NCBI GenBank assembly: GCA_021464525.1
Contig: JADRCO010000540.1
Span: 1-31,279, forward strand
DNA: 31,279 nucleotides
Reading direction: 5' to 3'
Source of the DNA: Rhizophagus sp. LPA8_4_AMF
Taxonomy: Eukaryota; Glomeromycota; Glomeromycetes; Glomerales; Glomeraceae
Shown: piece by piece, positions 10,494 through 24,000 of the stretch
How the letters are laid out: each line of letters opens with the position of its first letter
Numbering within the stretch: the first letter of the stretch is position 1
The notes under the pieces: generated by a model
Databases searched by the model: none
What the model was told of the DNA's origin: nothing
The model's input: only the letters and a program-made list of their open reading frames with translations
Position numbers and translations under genes: made by a program

Positions 10494-11258
10494 TTATTAC
10501 ATTAAAATATAGTATCATTTTTAATAAAAATTTCGCATTATACGTTATGCATACATTTTAAATTCAGGCCAGGCCGGGTATCAAAATGCAGGCACTTAGT
10601 TTAAATCATTAGTCAATAATACACTTATCTAACATTAAACAGGGAATAATTTTCCTGATAAATAATATACACAGTCAGGCAGTCTGACCTCCATACATCA
10701 TTATTTAATTTATCCCTTTATATATCCTATAAGAGTTTTTGCTAACTTGCCTCCTAGGTTAAATAACCTGGGTTAAATCACCCCTAAATTTATATTTTAC
10801 GTGATATTTTGCCAATCATTTTTTATTAAAAAATTTTCAAAAAAAAATCATTTGTGTTATTATTCATTTCACTTTACATAGACATTATTTATTGGCCAAG
10901 TTTTCTTACATTTTTGAAAATGTCTCACGTTTTTTATTGTGACCATAATTCCTATTTTTTTGAAAATTTGGGTAAAATTATATTATAATATAAAACTTAC
11001 TAGTAGGCAGTAGTAGGGTAAATCACCTAGGTTAAAATTAGTCTTATACATTCTATAATATATATATAATGTTATTATAGAAAGTTGTAGCGGTTTACAA
11101 CATTTTTTTCGTATTTAATTATAATTAATTGACTATCATTAAGGCAAGTTACTATATGATATACGATTTTCAAGAACTCGAACATGTCAGTTAATCCCTT
11201 CACATGAAGTTACTGATTAAATTTTTTCCGATCTTTCATTCACTTCAAAAAAAAAAAT

Positions 11259-11528
11259 TCACTTATTTGGTAATTTTGTATAACTTCTAATTCGATCAAT
11301 CAATATACTTTTAACATCAATTTGATTCTCTGTCCAAATCGAAAAATACATAAAATTGAGTTCACGTATAAAAAAATAATTATGTAGATCTTTCCTTTTT
11401 AGATAGCGCCGGCAAGAGTTAAATGGAAAATTAGGAGAATGGATTATTTTAATCTGTGATGACCCAAATCCTTCAATGATTTCAGACAAGAACTCCATTG
11501 CTGAAGAAAAAAGATTCATATAGGACAT
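11259..11528 (-). CDS. Small ORF of unknown function, possibly an exon fragment
   Basis: This is an 89-codon open frame starting MSYMNLFSSAMEFL and ending RIRSYTKLPNK. Composition is mixed and protein-like (IIEGFGSSQIKIIHSPNF, RRYLKRKDLHNYFFIREL), better than the surrounding low-complexity shadows. The frame stays open upstream of the ATG to about 11560. A TTTTTTCTTCAG tract at about 11500-11511 could be a 3' splice site, so this may be a last exon rather than a whole gene. No family is recognised and no neighbouring exon was confirmed. It lies about 550 bases beyond the stop of the large RNF213-like gene, on the same strand, separated by AT-rich sequence. Confidence 0.3.
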   Translation of the reverse strand: MSYMNLFSSAMEFLSEIIEGFGSSQIKIIHSPNFPFNSCRRYLKRKDLHNYFFIRELNFMYFSIWTENQIDVKSILIDRIRSYTKLPNK

Positions 11529-11679
11529 TTGTGATACCCGATACGAATAGTATATAGTCCTTCGTTACACTTCAGACTATAATGAAATTTTTAGAATCCT
11601 TAAGAATCTACACCTTAAAAATTTTACTGAGAATTTACTGTACTATATAGGAGAGAGTTTGACTTTTGACTGAATAAAA

Positions 11680-11722
11680 GAAACGTTCTTACGTTTCTTT
11701 TTTTCATTTTTTTGTGTTGTAG
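11680..11722 (+). repeat. Solitary array-type intron 3' end
   Basis: The palindrome GAAACGTTCTTACGTTTC (11680-11697) is followed by a T-rich tract and TTGTAG ending at 11722. This is the same branch-palindrome, pyrimidine tract and AG arrangement seen repeatedly in the 2.8-4.7 kb array, here on the plus strand. No donor was identified with confidence. Confidence 0.4.
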
Positions 11723-12072
11723 TTTGCAATAAAAGTTTTTTTAGTAGGTATTTCTTTATACAACAGTTGTACTAGTATAAATCACCAATTAGTAAATGTC
11801 TAATAAGCAATAATGGTATTATTTTTGTTTATGTTTTTCAATTTTTTATAACATTTATCAGTACCGAAATAAGAAAACAACTGCACGTTAATTTTATCAG
11901 CATTTGTATATTTATATCATTTATAAATTTTAAATTGAAACAAACAAACTGAAATTTTTAGATTCAAGTAATATAATAAGTCATAATAATAAACAATTTA
12001 TTTAAATAAAAAAAATAATATATAGATACAGCTTTTTAGTGTTTTTATTTTAAAAGCTAAAGCTAATAATAT

Positions 12073-15000
12073 TTAATCTGTAAATTTTTTATATTTTTTA
12101 ATTAATGTTTTCCTAGTTGTTAAAGATGATGTAGATGCAAAACTTTTATTTTGCCTTTCAATTGTTGCTTTCTAAAAATTAACAAATTAATTTTAGATTA
12201 TTAGCAAAAAACATTAAATTATATAATACACACATACCTTAATCTCATCAAGCAAATATACATAGCTACTATAAGCATGAGACACTAATAAACAAGTAGG
12301 AAATAATTTTTTAACTATTTCTCTCTTTATATCACTAGTCCATAGATTTAATGTAAAATCTAAGAAATATATATATAAGCCCATATCTTCAATATTTGAA
12401 TCAACCAATAAAAATCTATAAATAAATCTTTTTAAAGCAAGAATAAATGCTTTAGCAGAAATACGTTGTTGGTTTTGATTTTCTGAATCATCATAATCTA
12501 TAATATTATTAAATGAATCCATTATTTGTTGTGTTAATGAAATTTTAAATTTATCATCAATATCATGAATTACAGAATTAGCAACTTGTTCTTCAATTAA
12601 TTCATAAAATGCAATAATATGCTTTAAAGAAAATTCCTTAAGTATATCTATAGATGTTATATTATATTTAGCTAATTTTAACCATTGATTAACTAAATCT
12701 AAAATAAGTATATTGTTGTTTCTAATCAATAACTCTTTAATGAAACAAAGAATAATTTCAAAAAGTAACAGTAATTCAGATAAATTAATTGAATTTGATG
12801 AACTATTTATAATAATTGATTGCTGAAACATTGCTGATATAATTAACATTTTATCTGCCAAAATAGGTTCTTGTGGTAGGATTTTTTTGATGTCAAAAAG
12901 AATTCTTGGAAAATTATGAAATAATTCATGTTTGAATGAAAATTCTTTCAGGTAAAACTGATTATTTTCCATTTCAAAATAAACTTTGTCAAAAACCAAT
13001 TTTTTTGCCAACTTCATTTCAATTTTTTGTAAATCAAATATAAAGTCTACATCTATTTTTGTATCCAGATTTCTTTGATTATACTTTAAAATTTTATCAT
13101 TCCATTCATAATTAATAAAATTAATATCTAGTGCTTGTTCTACTGTTGATACAATGAAATATGTCTTAGAATTTAAATAATTCAGAGAAAAATCTTTTAT
13201 AATGTTAAAACTTTTACATTTTTCAATTGAAATAGTCATAACATCACCTAAGAATTCATTATGTAGTTTAATTAAAAATTCCACAATTGTACATAAATAA
13301 ATTCCATTATTTTTTTGTTCAACCAGTCCAAAGATCACAGGAAGATCAAGAGTCATAAATGGTTTCTCTAAAAGAAATTCTTCAGATTGATATGGGTTAA
13401 TATGGCTAATAACAGAATTCCAGCTAAAAGCAAATTCTTCAAATAAAGATTTTAAATTAATATATTCACTATCATCTACTGATTCTTTCTTAATAAATTC
13501 ATAAAATGTCATAATTTGAGCTGCTTTTCTAGTTAAATGGTATTCAAGTTTAGAGTTTAGAATTTTTACAAATCTGATAATTGGATATAGATACTTAATT
13601 AGTTTTAATCTATTATAATGTTTAAAAAATACTGAAAGAAACGGATATTCATTTAAGTTTGCAATATAAAAAGTATATAAATCTTTAAAATCTACTTTTC
13701 TAACTGGTTTCCAAAGCTTAGGAAGTAAATTCATTCCTATATTGGTCATTATTTCTTCATCAATAAAACTTTGATTTTCAAAGCATAAAAATTCTTTCTT
13801 TAACATTTCAAATTGCTCTATATTAAGAGAACGTTTTTTATACAAATCTAGTATAAAATAAGTTTGCATTGACTGGTTCATCATTATATCATTAATTTCA
13901 TTGATTAGTGATTTAGATAAAAAATTTTCTTTTTGAAAGTAATTCTTCCAGTATTTACTTATAAACTCTTTTAAAAATGCAATCGAAGTTATTTGTTGCA
14001 AAGGAAAATTTTCTTGTTTTATAAGTGATTCGATAGAATTCTTGAAATAAGGTAACAATTCATTCAATTCAAATTTATTGAAAATTGTTTGAATTATTTC
14101 ACAGCAAAACTCAGCCATATTTGAGTTAATGTCATTAATATTATCATTAATAGTTTTCATTCTAATTGAAAGTTGTAAAGCTTCTTCAGGATTCTTAATT
14201 AATATAAAGAATATTTGTTCATTCTGTTGAATTTCATTATTAAATATTTTTTCAATTATATCATTATTCATCAGTTTGAAAGAATATTGTGAAAATATAT
14301 TTTTATAAAAAGTTAACCGAATTTTTGATTCTAAAGAAATAATCTTAAGACTTCTTGTAATAAATGATGTAATAGGTATCATATCATTGTTATTATCTAA
14401 ATTACTAAACACTAAATTGATAATTTCATTTGTAATAAATTCTTGCTTTTTGGCGGATTTTCCTAAATAAATGATTTCTTTGATTTTTTCTAATGGAATT
14501 GAATTAATATTTAATAAATCATTACATAAAAGTAATAAATGCAAATTCGAAAAATTCTTTAAATCATTAATTCTGCAATTATTTATTGAGAAAATAACAT
14601 CCATATCTTGCTTCCATGGTTTATCATCACATATATTTTGTAAAATCAAGGTAATTGATTCTTTAAAAAGAAATTGATCAAGTTTACCATATACAATGAA
14701 ATCATTCTGAGCTTTAGTAATAAGATCTGGAAATGTTTCAACTAATTTCAATTGAACTAAAATTTCTGTTGCATATTTCCACCAATAAATATGAAGAATA
14801 AATGGATCATCAATAAATTTATCTCCAATTAAGTACCTAAAAATAAAATCCAATTTTTCTTTACTAGCCAATTTTATAGTGTACGTTGACAAAATAATTC
14901 TAGCAAATTCATCATAGTATAATTCTGAGCATTTTTGCAAATTATCAAAATTTGGATGAATAAAAGTTAAGCTATTTCTAAAATCTTCAATATGATCCTC

Positions 15001-18000
15001 AATTAATTCCTTAATATTTTCAGAGTCTTGTGTTAGTATATCCAATTCTTCAAAATAATATCTTCTATAATAATCAATTAGAAAATAATATGAAAAAGGA
15101 AATTCAAGATCATCAATCATTTCGGATGGAACTACCGATAACCTTGGCTCAAATAAATAATCGATTTTAACTAATTTATCTATAAAGGATTGTTTCCATA
15201 AATGAACGACTCCTTCTTCCATTTTGAATTCATTACTTTCATTTTTGAAAATTCTTGCAATTTCCGATAATTTTTCAATTGAATATAAAACTTTATAAAT
15301 CGCTTGCTTGATAATTTTTTTTATATAATTTTGTAGTGCTAATGAAAAGCAAGTAAACATTGATAAATCCATTTTATTTAAAGCTGCTTCACATTGCCAA
15401 TGTTTGCAATTCTCTAAAATCCACTCGAATGTTTTTGTTTTTATGCATTGTATGATATATAAGTCATTTAAAATTTCTTTTCTTGATGTTCTGCAAGAAA
15501 TTAATAATATGACATATTATTAAATTAATTGTAATGATACAAATGTAATAAAGAAAAATAAATTAATTATACCTAATAGGGTCCATATGACTTTCATTAA
15601 AATGATAATGTTCTTCTGATAATAATTCCTCCAAAATTCTTTCAAATGGCATCATTGAATTAACTATCTTATCAATACATTCTGAATTAATTACATCATA
15701 TAAAGGTTTATCTAACAGATTCATTAGTGATATCTCTGGTGGTTCTAAGGATTCAATAGTAATTCGCTTCCAGCCACAAATAAAGTTAGATGTTATCAAA
15801 CTTGGTTCATAATCTCGTTGAATGTGAAATATTATACATGCGTATTTAATGGACATATTTGTTTCACACTTCTTTTTCTTAGCCAAAAATTCATTACAGA
15901 ACTGTTCAATAATGTACTTTACTAATTTGATACATTTGATATTAATAGCATTAATATCACATTGAAGAATTAAAACCTTATCATTTGATTCAAAAAAGAA
16001 ATTTGTCACTATATTTGTTATTTGAACTTCGGTCTTAATGGTCGATAAATTATATACTTGGCATCTTAAATAATTTTGTACACAAGATTTAAAATCTACG
16101 TTTATTTTAGAAAATGTATTTATAATTATTAATTGTCCCTTGGGATCAGCAAACAACTTTTCTTGATCAAATATAGCGTCAAAATAATTGGAAAGACCAT
16201 TGTGATGTTGTTGGTTGAAATAAACATGTTTCCATCGATCAACTTCATCCTGATCTAAAATTGATAATTCCGCTCTTATAATTCCATCAGGAGATGCTAT
16301 TGCAATTAGTGATTCTTTGCATTTTTCTAAAATCTCATTATCATTAGCTTTGGGGTTATTCATTGTAACGTAAAATATTAAACTTTGTATAGTTTCATCT
16401 TTATCAAATCCAATGAATAAATCCTTTTGGGTGAATTTATTATGTAAACTAGTCACTGAATTAACTTTAACTAAAGTTGTAATTTGATTTGTCCAGTTGA
16501 ATAAATATTTTACAAGCAATTTTTGCCTATCATCAAGTACGTCCTTTATCGATAATTTTTGTTTTTCAAATCGATTAAGAAGTGAAGGATCGGCCGATGC
16601 CAAATTATTCTCATCCATAACAAGAATACATTTAAATTTTGGTGAAACATAACTAATATTGAAAATTCATTTAATAATTCATTAATGTAAAATTGTAATA
16701 ATAAAATTTCAACTAGTACTACTTACAACATAGGATAAGTGTAGGCTCCAAGTGCAACTCGTGTAAAGTAATTAGTCTCTTTTTTATCCTCTACTACAAT
16801 ATAATTTTGATTCCATAAATCATAAAGGTTTCCTATTAATTTTAATAGATATTATTTCTCTGATTAATGATAGGTTCGCTATTGTAGAATTATGAATGAA
16901 ATTAAAAAATTACCATAAATAATTTCTAAATCTGTTATTATCAATAATCTGCCTGTTTCAACACACATCTAAAAAAATATACAACATGCATAATTTAATA
17001 TATTTGAACAAGATGAAACTTAGATGAAATATTTACCATTATTCTATTTAAAATATTATAAGAGTAATCATCTTGATCGTTAGGAAACTGTGAACCTAAA
17101 ATTAGAACTGAATCCAAATTTCTTTTTCTTAAATGATAAGTTAACAAATTTACAATTGAATCACTTTTACCAATAACCATTAAGTGACGTGCATCTTGAT
17201 CATTTAAATTTGAATCAATCAATTTTTCGATTGGAATTTGCTTATATGGCCATGAATTATGATTATTAAATATTTCTAGAACATTTCCAAAATATTTTTC
17301 GCATAATTTGACATGATTTTGCGTTCCTCCAAAATTATGGGCTAATGCCATTTGAATATTCTCCGGAGTTATTTCGTTTAATGAAAGTCGTTTAACCAGT
17401 GCATAATAATCACGAAGACCATGGAAGTTAGACAAAGCTTGATCATACTTTACAAAATTTAGATATGCCTTAGCTAAAGGTTCTAATGCAACTTTCTGTC
17501 CATGCCCAATAACTCTTGTATTTAATAAACATTTAGCAGTATCGACTAAATCATCTAAATTAATTTGTGGCCTATAAAAAAAATTATTAATATAAGAAAA
17601 TTTTGCATAACTACATAACCTAAATATAAAAATACCTTTGAACTATTAATGCGCGACTACTTTCACTATTATCAAGACGCAAATTGGATATTCCTATCAC
17701 TGAAACAGTTAGCTCTGTGGCCGGATATCTTGGCTCAAGCAGAGAATGAAATACTTTTGGCGGATTGAAAGGATTTGTTTCGGTTAAATTAACTAATAAA
17801 ATTCATAACGAATTAATTCACACAATTTCAATTAAAAAAAATAAATAACGCAAAAAGACCATAGGGAAAATGAAATCACCATTATCAAGTAAAACAACAC
17901 TAGCAACGGGAAATTGCTTGGAGTTTATCTTCTGAAATTTATTTGCCTTATCAAAAACTTTTATTATACCTTCAGAAGTTGAAGATGAAGAGCCTTGATA

Positions 18001-21000
18001 TGGAATTAAGTAAATCTCTGGTAACGTTCTAAAATATTTATCATTTGAATCAGATCCGTGTAAATTTGAAATTATAAGACGAATTGCTAGAGATTTTGAA
18101 GAACCAGTGGCCCCTATAAGAAACAGTGGGATTCGTGTCAAAATGCATACAATCATAGCCAAAACATTCTCTAATAAAGCTTCATTATGCGCTGTATTAG
18201 GTGGATATTGCATTCTATTAATGTAATCCTCCTGTTCTTCACGAATAATTTCAGTAAACATATTTTCTCCTACAAAAGACTTGTGATTCTGCAATATTTG
18301 TCCCATTTCATGACGATATTGTTTACGTAAATCTTGTTCATATAACCGAAAATGATAACAAAGACTGAGTGCTAAAACATAAGATCTAGTCTTTATTGTT
18401 GGATTACCAGGTGGTGGATACGCATGTCCTTTCCTGTAAACAGGACGATTCTGAAGAGAATTATAAAAGAATTTCACCAATATAATAGCTCGTTTAATAT
18501 CATGTAAGCTCACACTATATCGTCCCTTGATTTTGCGGAAGAATTTTTGAGAAGCAAATAGAAGTTCTGCAAATACAGGATCTGCTAAAGTTTCTAATTC
18601 ATCAACCATATTGTGAATATGTGCGTATTCAATTTGTGGCGCCAGAATACCATAGTCACAAACGTAATCTAATATTTGATCAGGAAATGGGTTGACTTGG
18701 TTTTTAACATATCTTTTGTCTTTACTTGCCTCACTTTGAATTCCTGCACGAAAATGGCATGAATTACAAGTGGCGAATAACCGAATATTTATATGTATAG
18801 GCTTATCCTGAAATTTTTTATTAGATATTAAATCTGCAAATAATCCTAAATGATTACATGTATCTATTTTATCAAATAGTATCCAAGTTACACCTTTTTC
18901 TGCTTTCTTCAAAGCATCATTCATAAATATCACTATAGTTTCTTCTTCAATTCCAGCATGAAGGTTAAGAAACAAGAATTGAACTTCACGTTCCAAGGCC
19001 AATTCGGCAATGCAACTTGTCTAAATGATGCAGTAAAAATTTATCAATAACATTATTAATATTCAAATTGTAAATAATGTAAACAATTAAAACTTGCCTT
19101 GCCACATCCCGTTTCACCACAAATTACAACCGGAATGTTTGCATATACTACTCTTAAAATGAATAAGGTCATCTTCTCCAGACAATCAACAGCAAAATAA
19201 TTATCTAGTAATTCCAAATTTTCCTGAGATACTTGACTTTCTAGTAATAATTTAATGTTATCGGGAACTTTATTTTTGCCATGATATAATATTAAGGGGA
19301 AATCTGATTCATAAAACAATATATAATTGCTTGAATTATCAAGTTGAATAATCTCATATTCATATTCAGAAGTTAAAGATTTAAGCAGATCTGACTTTGC
19401 TTTAATAGATTGGATTACCGAATCTTTTGAGGTATTTATTAATAACTTAATTAATGTTGATCTGATATTAGCGACATAAGAGTTATTAGCATCAGTTTCT
19501 CCCAACTTTTTTACTAATTCCGAATTGTTTAGTGTGAGATTTGATGAGTATTTAATTAATTGATCCGCTAACATATTGACAAAAATCTCAATGTGCTTAA
19601 ATGACAATTTAATTTTGTCACATTCACTCAAAAAATATTTCATAATAAGATTTTGACATACTTCTTCTGATAAAGGATCTTTAATAAATTCTGATCCTTG
19701 TGAAAAAATTTCTTCGGTATCAATTTTTCCATTATCATATAAATTCAAAAAGTGGCAAACAACTTGAATCGAACTTGCTATTTCTTGAGATACTTTAAAG
19801 TCTTGAATATTACAAGATAAATGTTTAAAAGGTAAATAACTTACAATAGGAAGAATATTAAGTAAATTTTGCTTTATCAAAGAAGCTATTTCAATAAAAA
19901 TGTAAGTTTCAGGAAATGAAACTATTATTTTATCATGTAAAACTATTTTAAAAGCCAATAATTCAAATAAAAATAAATTCACATCTTCAGGACAGTCGGT
20001 TGATAAAATATTTATATGTAAGCTTTGTGCATGTGTAAGGTTGCATATTTTAAGTTTATTTACAAGATATCTAAAGTCCATATTATCACAAATTAAAAAA
20101 TTCAGAGGTATTTTTTGTTTAGAATAGCTAGCTTCTTTAATCCATTCAGTTTTCCCTTGGCCGGATAAATCGGAAGAAACACATGCTATATTTGAAAATA
20201 ATTCCTGATAAACTTCTTGCAATGTTGCTGCGTTTAATTCGTTAATCTCTTGAACTTCTAAAGAATAATGATCTAAAACATAATTAGATCTCCCACATAG
20301 AAGTGCTAATAGATAATCTTCATTTGCATATTTCGATTGCATTTCTTTAAAGTAATTTACAAAATAAATTTGTAATTCAATATCTAATAATTCTAAATTT
20401 ACAATGCAGAACAAGTGTTTGTCATATCCATTTTTTGACGCAAAGAAACTTCTTTTTATGAAGCCGGACAGCTCCTCCATAGTAGTTGAAGTAGTACATA
20501 TTAAAAGTTGCCATGGCTCGGGATAATATCCATGGTTTACATATAATGATATAATGATGTTTGAAACTCGTGTTTTATCATGATAAGAAAAAACAAATAA
20601 TTTTCTTTTTCTAACTATATCTGATGATATTGGCTGTCCAGCAATTTTAAATTTGCGCGGTTGTTTAGGAATATCTCTAAAAATTTTTTCTAATTTATTC
20701 CCAATTTCACAAAGTATTTCAAAATGATCTTCAAATTTACGTAACGTTCTTTGAACATTTTTATGAGGTGGCAATTGTGCTTTTCTGTTCACAAATCTAA
20801 TCAATGCTTTGCATTCTTCTTCATTTTCTTTATCTAATTTTTCCGATGTGAAATAATCATAGATTAACAAAATATGGTGAGCAGAAAAGAATGTTAAATA
20901 ATACCATTTTTCTTGCGCAAGATCTACATTATCTTGCCTATGAATTTGCAAAAATTAATTTTCCTGAAGAAAAAATGAAAGTAAAAAAAAATAAAATAAA

Positions 21001-24000
21001 AAAATAAAAAATTAAATATTTACCATTTTTTGAGTTCTTCTTTTAAAGATTTTAAATAAGCTTTCATTTCATCTGTTCCTTGTAATTCTTTAATAAACTT
21101 TCCATAATCAAAATGTCTCACTTGTATTAGCATGGATACTAAATTAATTATTTCTAGTGCAATATCAACTCGGGCAACAAATTTATCCACAACATCTTTG
21201 AACATTTCTGTCTCTTTGTTATTTATCATAACCGTATTTTTTGGGTTTGCAATCAAAAGAGCTCGTCCACGTAAATCTAAAATTTCGGTTAAATTATACT
21301 TCTTATTAGATTTAGAGGGATATTGTAACGAAACTAAACATTTGTCTACTTTTCGGTCACGTGTAAATGTGAAGGTACCATTAAGTACGGCATTCTTGAT
21401 TTTTTCTTTAATAATCTCTCCACGATTTTGAATATTATTGTAAATATTTTGCAATGCTATTTTGCTACTATTACATAATGCAATCTTTTCTCTTAACGTA
21501 TGGTCTTTATTAATGACATTTAGTAATTCTTTCAACAAATCAGAAATAGATTCCACATTTTTATTCATAAGAGGAAATAAAAATTTCCTAACTTGAATGA
21601 GAGATGAAACAGTATCCTCTTGAACCAATTCCTCATCCGAATGGTCATCTATACCATTAATCAGATTTTTAATATCATGTCCAGCAATTTTCTTTAAGAA
21701 TCTCAAAAATTCTTCGGCACTCGACAACTCTTCTATCAATTTCCAACAATCTTGATTGACATTAGAAAGATTCCTATCAAGGCAATCGAAAAAATGATTT
21801 AATTGCCCAAGTTTCGTGGAATCATCTTTTAAAATACGAATTGCTTTGGTTAGCCAATTATCATCATTATGTGGTACTTTGAAAACTTTCATTTCCACAA
21901 CCTTTTCTAGCTCTTCAAGTCGTTGGACCCAATGAGGAATTTTTATAACATAATCAAGGGTCTGCATAAATTTTTGACTTCTAGAGATTTTGTAGTCTTT
22001 TATCAAATCAAGCTCTGCATTAATATCCGTAACATTTTTCCAAAGCAAAGATGCTTCTGAACATTTGAACTTTTCCCAATCCTTAAGTTGTACACACATA
22101 GCATTATACTTTTCAAAGACAATTGGAATTAATTTTTGTGCGATGTATTCTACTTTTATTGCAGAAGCATCGTTCTGAATATAAGAATCGAAGATATTTT
22201 GAAAAGTTTGAGATCGATTAAATTTGTAGCAATCTCTTGCACTGTCCAAAGTTTTCTCATGAAATGCCCAATGTTCCGATGAGATCGCTTGCTTCACCTT
22301 TATTTTATCCAACCTTTGAAGATTCTGTTTTACATCTTGAATATAATCAGCTATATCTGTTACTTTATCATTTGAACAAAATCTGATATAAAACTTGGAA
22401 AGTATATCGAGTTGAACTTGATAATTATTACATATCTTTCTAATTGTTGCAATTTCATCTCGAGAAACAACTATATCTCCTAAAGCTTTCTTTTTTGAAA
22501 CAGCTGAATCAAAATGTCGAAATATATATTCGTCATCATATTTTAAAATTTGTTGTAATAATTGAAAGTTAATCGTCCTTTCAATAAATAATCCAGCGAT
22601 TTCGTTTATAGACGTTCTAATATTTTTAACAAATGGGTTTGAGTTTAGTTTTGCGATGCTTCCAGTAGCGCGTAATATAATATTCCAAAAGTTACTAGCT
22701 TTTAAAATATTCAAATAATGTTCTGAAGCGCTGGATGTTGTCGATTGGCCTTGCAACTTTGTCATAATATGATACACAATATCTTCGCTCATCCTAGCGA
22801 TTTATTAATAATCAATAAAAAAAAAATATTAAAGCATTAACATATTTAAGAACAAAAATTATTACAAAAAAACTTACATGTTTGGAACGTCTAGAATCTT
22901 GGTTGTTTTGCAACCACAAATAATTCGTATCTTGTTTAACAACTGATCATGAGTCTGTAGAGTAGACTTATTTAATATGTCTTTTACCATATTTAAAAAT
23001 AATACTTTAACATCATCTTGCTTTATTTGTACTATTAATTTTGTTGCAGCAAAAATTCGAACTTCTGAACAACTCTTCACTCTATCTATGGCAATTGCTG
23101 TTAGATCTCGCCAAATATTAATCCTTTGACCAAGCAAAGGATGCATAAGTTCTAATTGTTGAAATACCGAAAAAATAAAATTGATATTTTTTGACGAATC
23201 TTTATTGCTTGTGTTTGTAACAAGCTTGAGTAAAAGATTTTTAAACCAAATTACACAAATTTTTGGTATTTTTTTCTCTTTGGTATCTGAAAAATCACTA
23301 CGGAACCAATCGTCTAAAATTTCTGGAAATGTACTCAACAATTCCAAAGTATGTGACTGAGATATTAGCTCTAATGATTGAATAACTTCATCTCTGTGCC
23401 AATTCAGACTATTGTCATAAAGTAGTTTTTTAATAGCATTGATATTTTCATATGTCCACTTTCTATTTGGACTTCCAAGTAAAAATATAGCTTGTTCTCG
23501 GAAAACTCCAGAAACACGGTCTCGATAATCTTTCGGAAGTCTCTTGAAGTGGTATTCTAAAGCAACAGCTTCATCATGAGAAATATTTGCTCGAACTCGT
23601 TCAGTAAAACATGAAACAATATCATCAAATTTATTATTATGTAAAAGAATATCATCACAAAGTTTAAAAAGAGAATCCATATTATGACATAATTGGATCA
23701 ACCACTAAAAATATTAAATATTTTTCCTTAAAAAATCATATATAATTACGAAATTAATATAGTTTGAAAATATTTAAATTTTACCTTGGCAAGTTTAACG
23801 TAAGTTTCAAACTCAATACTATCAATGCAAGACCTAATAATACTACATTTGTCAATAAACTTCGCTAAAAAATTTTCATCAGGATATTTTAGATCTTTTA
23901 AACGTTCAATGAAATCATAATTAGGATCGACTTCAGCAGCAATTGTAAAAATAATTAGCCAATCAAATTTCATCTGAAAAGCATTATGCTGGACTAAAGA

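Larger units (their letters stand above)
8431..11240. other. Gene-poor stretch with simple repeats and small foldbacks
   Basis: No gene is supported. Contents I can point to: a nearly pure A-rich tract on the plus strand at about 9530-9730; an inverted pair of CCAAT-box-like sequences at 10028-10070; an (AAAAT)n run near 10464-10493; and weak inverted similarity between AACCTGGGTTAAATCACCCC (about 10767) and the region near 11018-11035. The sequence AACTAGCTGTAACCGTTGCG near 9206 looks like a dispersed-repeat end, but no partner end was found. Confidence 0.5.

Noticed and set aside
10750-11040. Candidate MITE with AACCTRGG...ACCC(C)TA inverted ends
   Set aside because: The inverted match needs gaps and no target duplication was found.
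14471-14677. Plus-strand open frame inside the large gene
   Set aside because: It is a shadow of exon 11 on the opposite strand. The same applies to 21132-21431 (exon 3), 28794-29042 and 29273-29458 (duplicate), 30398-30613 (small gene) and 25437-25673 (BTB fossil).
20938-20963. TTCTTCAG as the main acceptor of intron 3
   Set aside because: It puts the next exon out of frame with a TAG after 13 codons. The AG at 20938-20939 restores the frame. It is kept only as a possible alternative site.
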